DNA from: Cyanobium sp. Tous-M-B4 | GTDB lineage: Bacteria > Cyanobacteriota > Cyanobacteriia > PCC-6307 > Cyanobiaceae | NCBI RefSeq assembly: GCF_024345395.1 | Contig: NZ_JAGQBA010000001.1 | Coordinates: 496,001 to 560,000, forward strand | Direction: 5' to 3' | Length of the DNA: 64,000 nucleotides | Shown here: piece after piece, positions 63,733-64,000 of the stretch | Layout: each line of letters starts with the position of its first letter | How positions within the stretch are numbered: position 1 is the stretch's first letter | Program-made: the position numbers and the translations under genes | Notes under the pieces: generated by a model | What the model was told of the DNA's origin: nothing | The model's database searches: none | Seen by the model: the letters and a program-made list of their open reading frames with translations, nothing else

Positions 63733-64000
63733 TCAGCCAAGCGAGCCGAATAAAACCACTAGGGCGATGACGCCGCCGAACACGATCAGGGCATAGAACT
63801 GGGCCCGGCCGGTTTCGAAGTATTTGAGCCCCTCGCCGCTGCCCAGGGTCACCAGCCCGGTGAGGTTGACGACTCCATCAACAACCTTGGAATCAACCTC
63901 CAGCACCTGGCGGGCCAGTTTGCGGCTGCCCTGCACGAACAACTTGTCGTTGATCGCATCGAGGTACCACTTGTTGGCCAGGAATGCATTAAGTGCGGGG
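63733..64000 (-). CDS. ndhF: NDH-1 subunit NdhF (NuoL-like), C-terminal end only
   Basis: Only the last ~88 residues are in the window: NKWYLDAINDKLFVQGSRKLARQVLEVDSKVVDGVV, then GEGLKYFETGRAQFYALIVFGGVIALVVLFGSLG. This is the conserved cyanobacterial NdhF1 ending, with the final transmembrane helix. The start lies beyond the right edge. It is upstream of ndhD on the same strand with two hairpins in between. Confidence 0.9.
   Translation of the reverse strand, partial: PALNAFLANKWYLDAINDKLFVQGSRKLARQVLEVDSKVVDGVVNLTGLVTLGSGEGLKYFETGRAQFYALIVFGGVIALVVLFGSLG

Overview
The window is a dense, GC-rich stretch of a cyanobacterial chromosome. Chlorophyll synthesis (chlM), phylloquinone synthesis (menF, menA, menC, menE and a MenI-type thioesterase), seven cyanobacterial NDH-1 subunits, a PedR-like regulator, DUF3285 and DUF3352 proteins and scattered GCGATCGC (HIP1) octamers all point that way. 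High GC, very short intergenic gaps and a compact gene set suggest a Cyanobium or freshwater/coastal Synechococcus-type picocyanobacterium; this placement is inference. I found no rRNA, tRNA, CRISPR array, transposase or integrase.

Layout. 1-7472: pgk (cut by the window edge), a Usp protein, a YlqF/RbgA GTPase, an RluD-type pseudouridine synthase, a fused double-ATPase ABC protein and a bifunctional RelA/SpoT. 7473-10835: an accessory patch (GDSL/RTX esterase, carbonic anhydrase-like remnant, secreted cupin) that ends in a decayed second copy of the relA 3' end. 10832-16086: small proteins, mnmE, an NCS2-type permease, nadC. 16093-18785: a GrrP-GrrA-GrrM locus with its own promoter-like sequence, a radical-SAM RiPP system whose precursor carries nine regularly spaced aromatic-X-Asn motifs. 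18826-26777: argS, a HisC-like aminotransferase, an MBL-like protein, trpG, dgkA-ybeY, prfB with a programmed +1 frameshift, grx-gshB. 26747-33486: the phylloquinone genes, then ndhH. 33624-45428: rsmH, membrane proteins, cysteine desulfurase, a NarL-type regulator, a second pseudouridine synthase lacking the usual catalytic Asp, alkB, a hicBA module between 24-bp repeats of the chlM 3' end, chlM, nagA, purE, an AI-2E-type permease, cysC. 45482-46551: two decayed vapBC-like loci around an eIF1/SUI1-like gene. 46593-53638: a second dgkA-like gene, trpB, a TerB-like protein, hrcA, rhodanese, DUF3352, sixA, gltA. 53663-64000: ndhA-I-G-E, NAD kinase, CYTH protein, PedR-like regulator, metF-like gene, sugar nucleotidyltransferase, scpA, lapA-like gene, ndhD and the 3' end of ndhF, the last two separated by a 26-bp perfect inverted repeat.

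Most genes are housekeeping and packed into short operons with ATGA or TGATG junctions. Convergent neighbours often overlap by 4 to 44 bp. The accessory genes sit between convergent genes, and two of the inserts have regenerated the 3' end of the host gene (relA and chlM). The most distinctive system is the grr RiPP locus.
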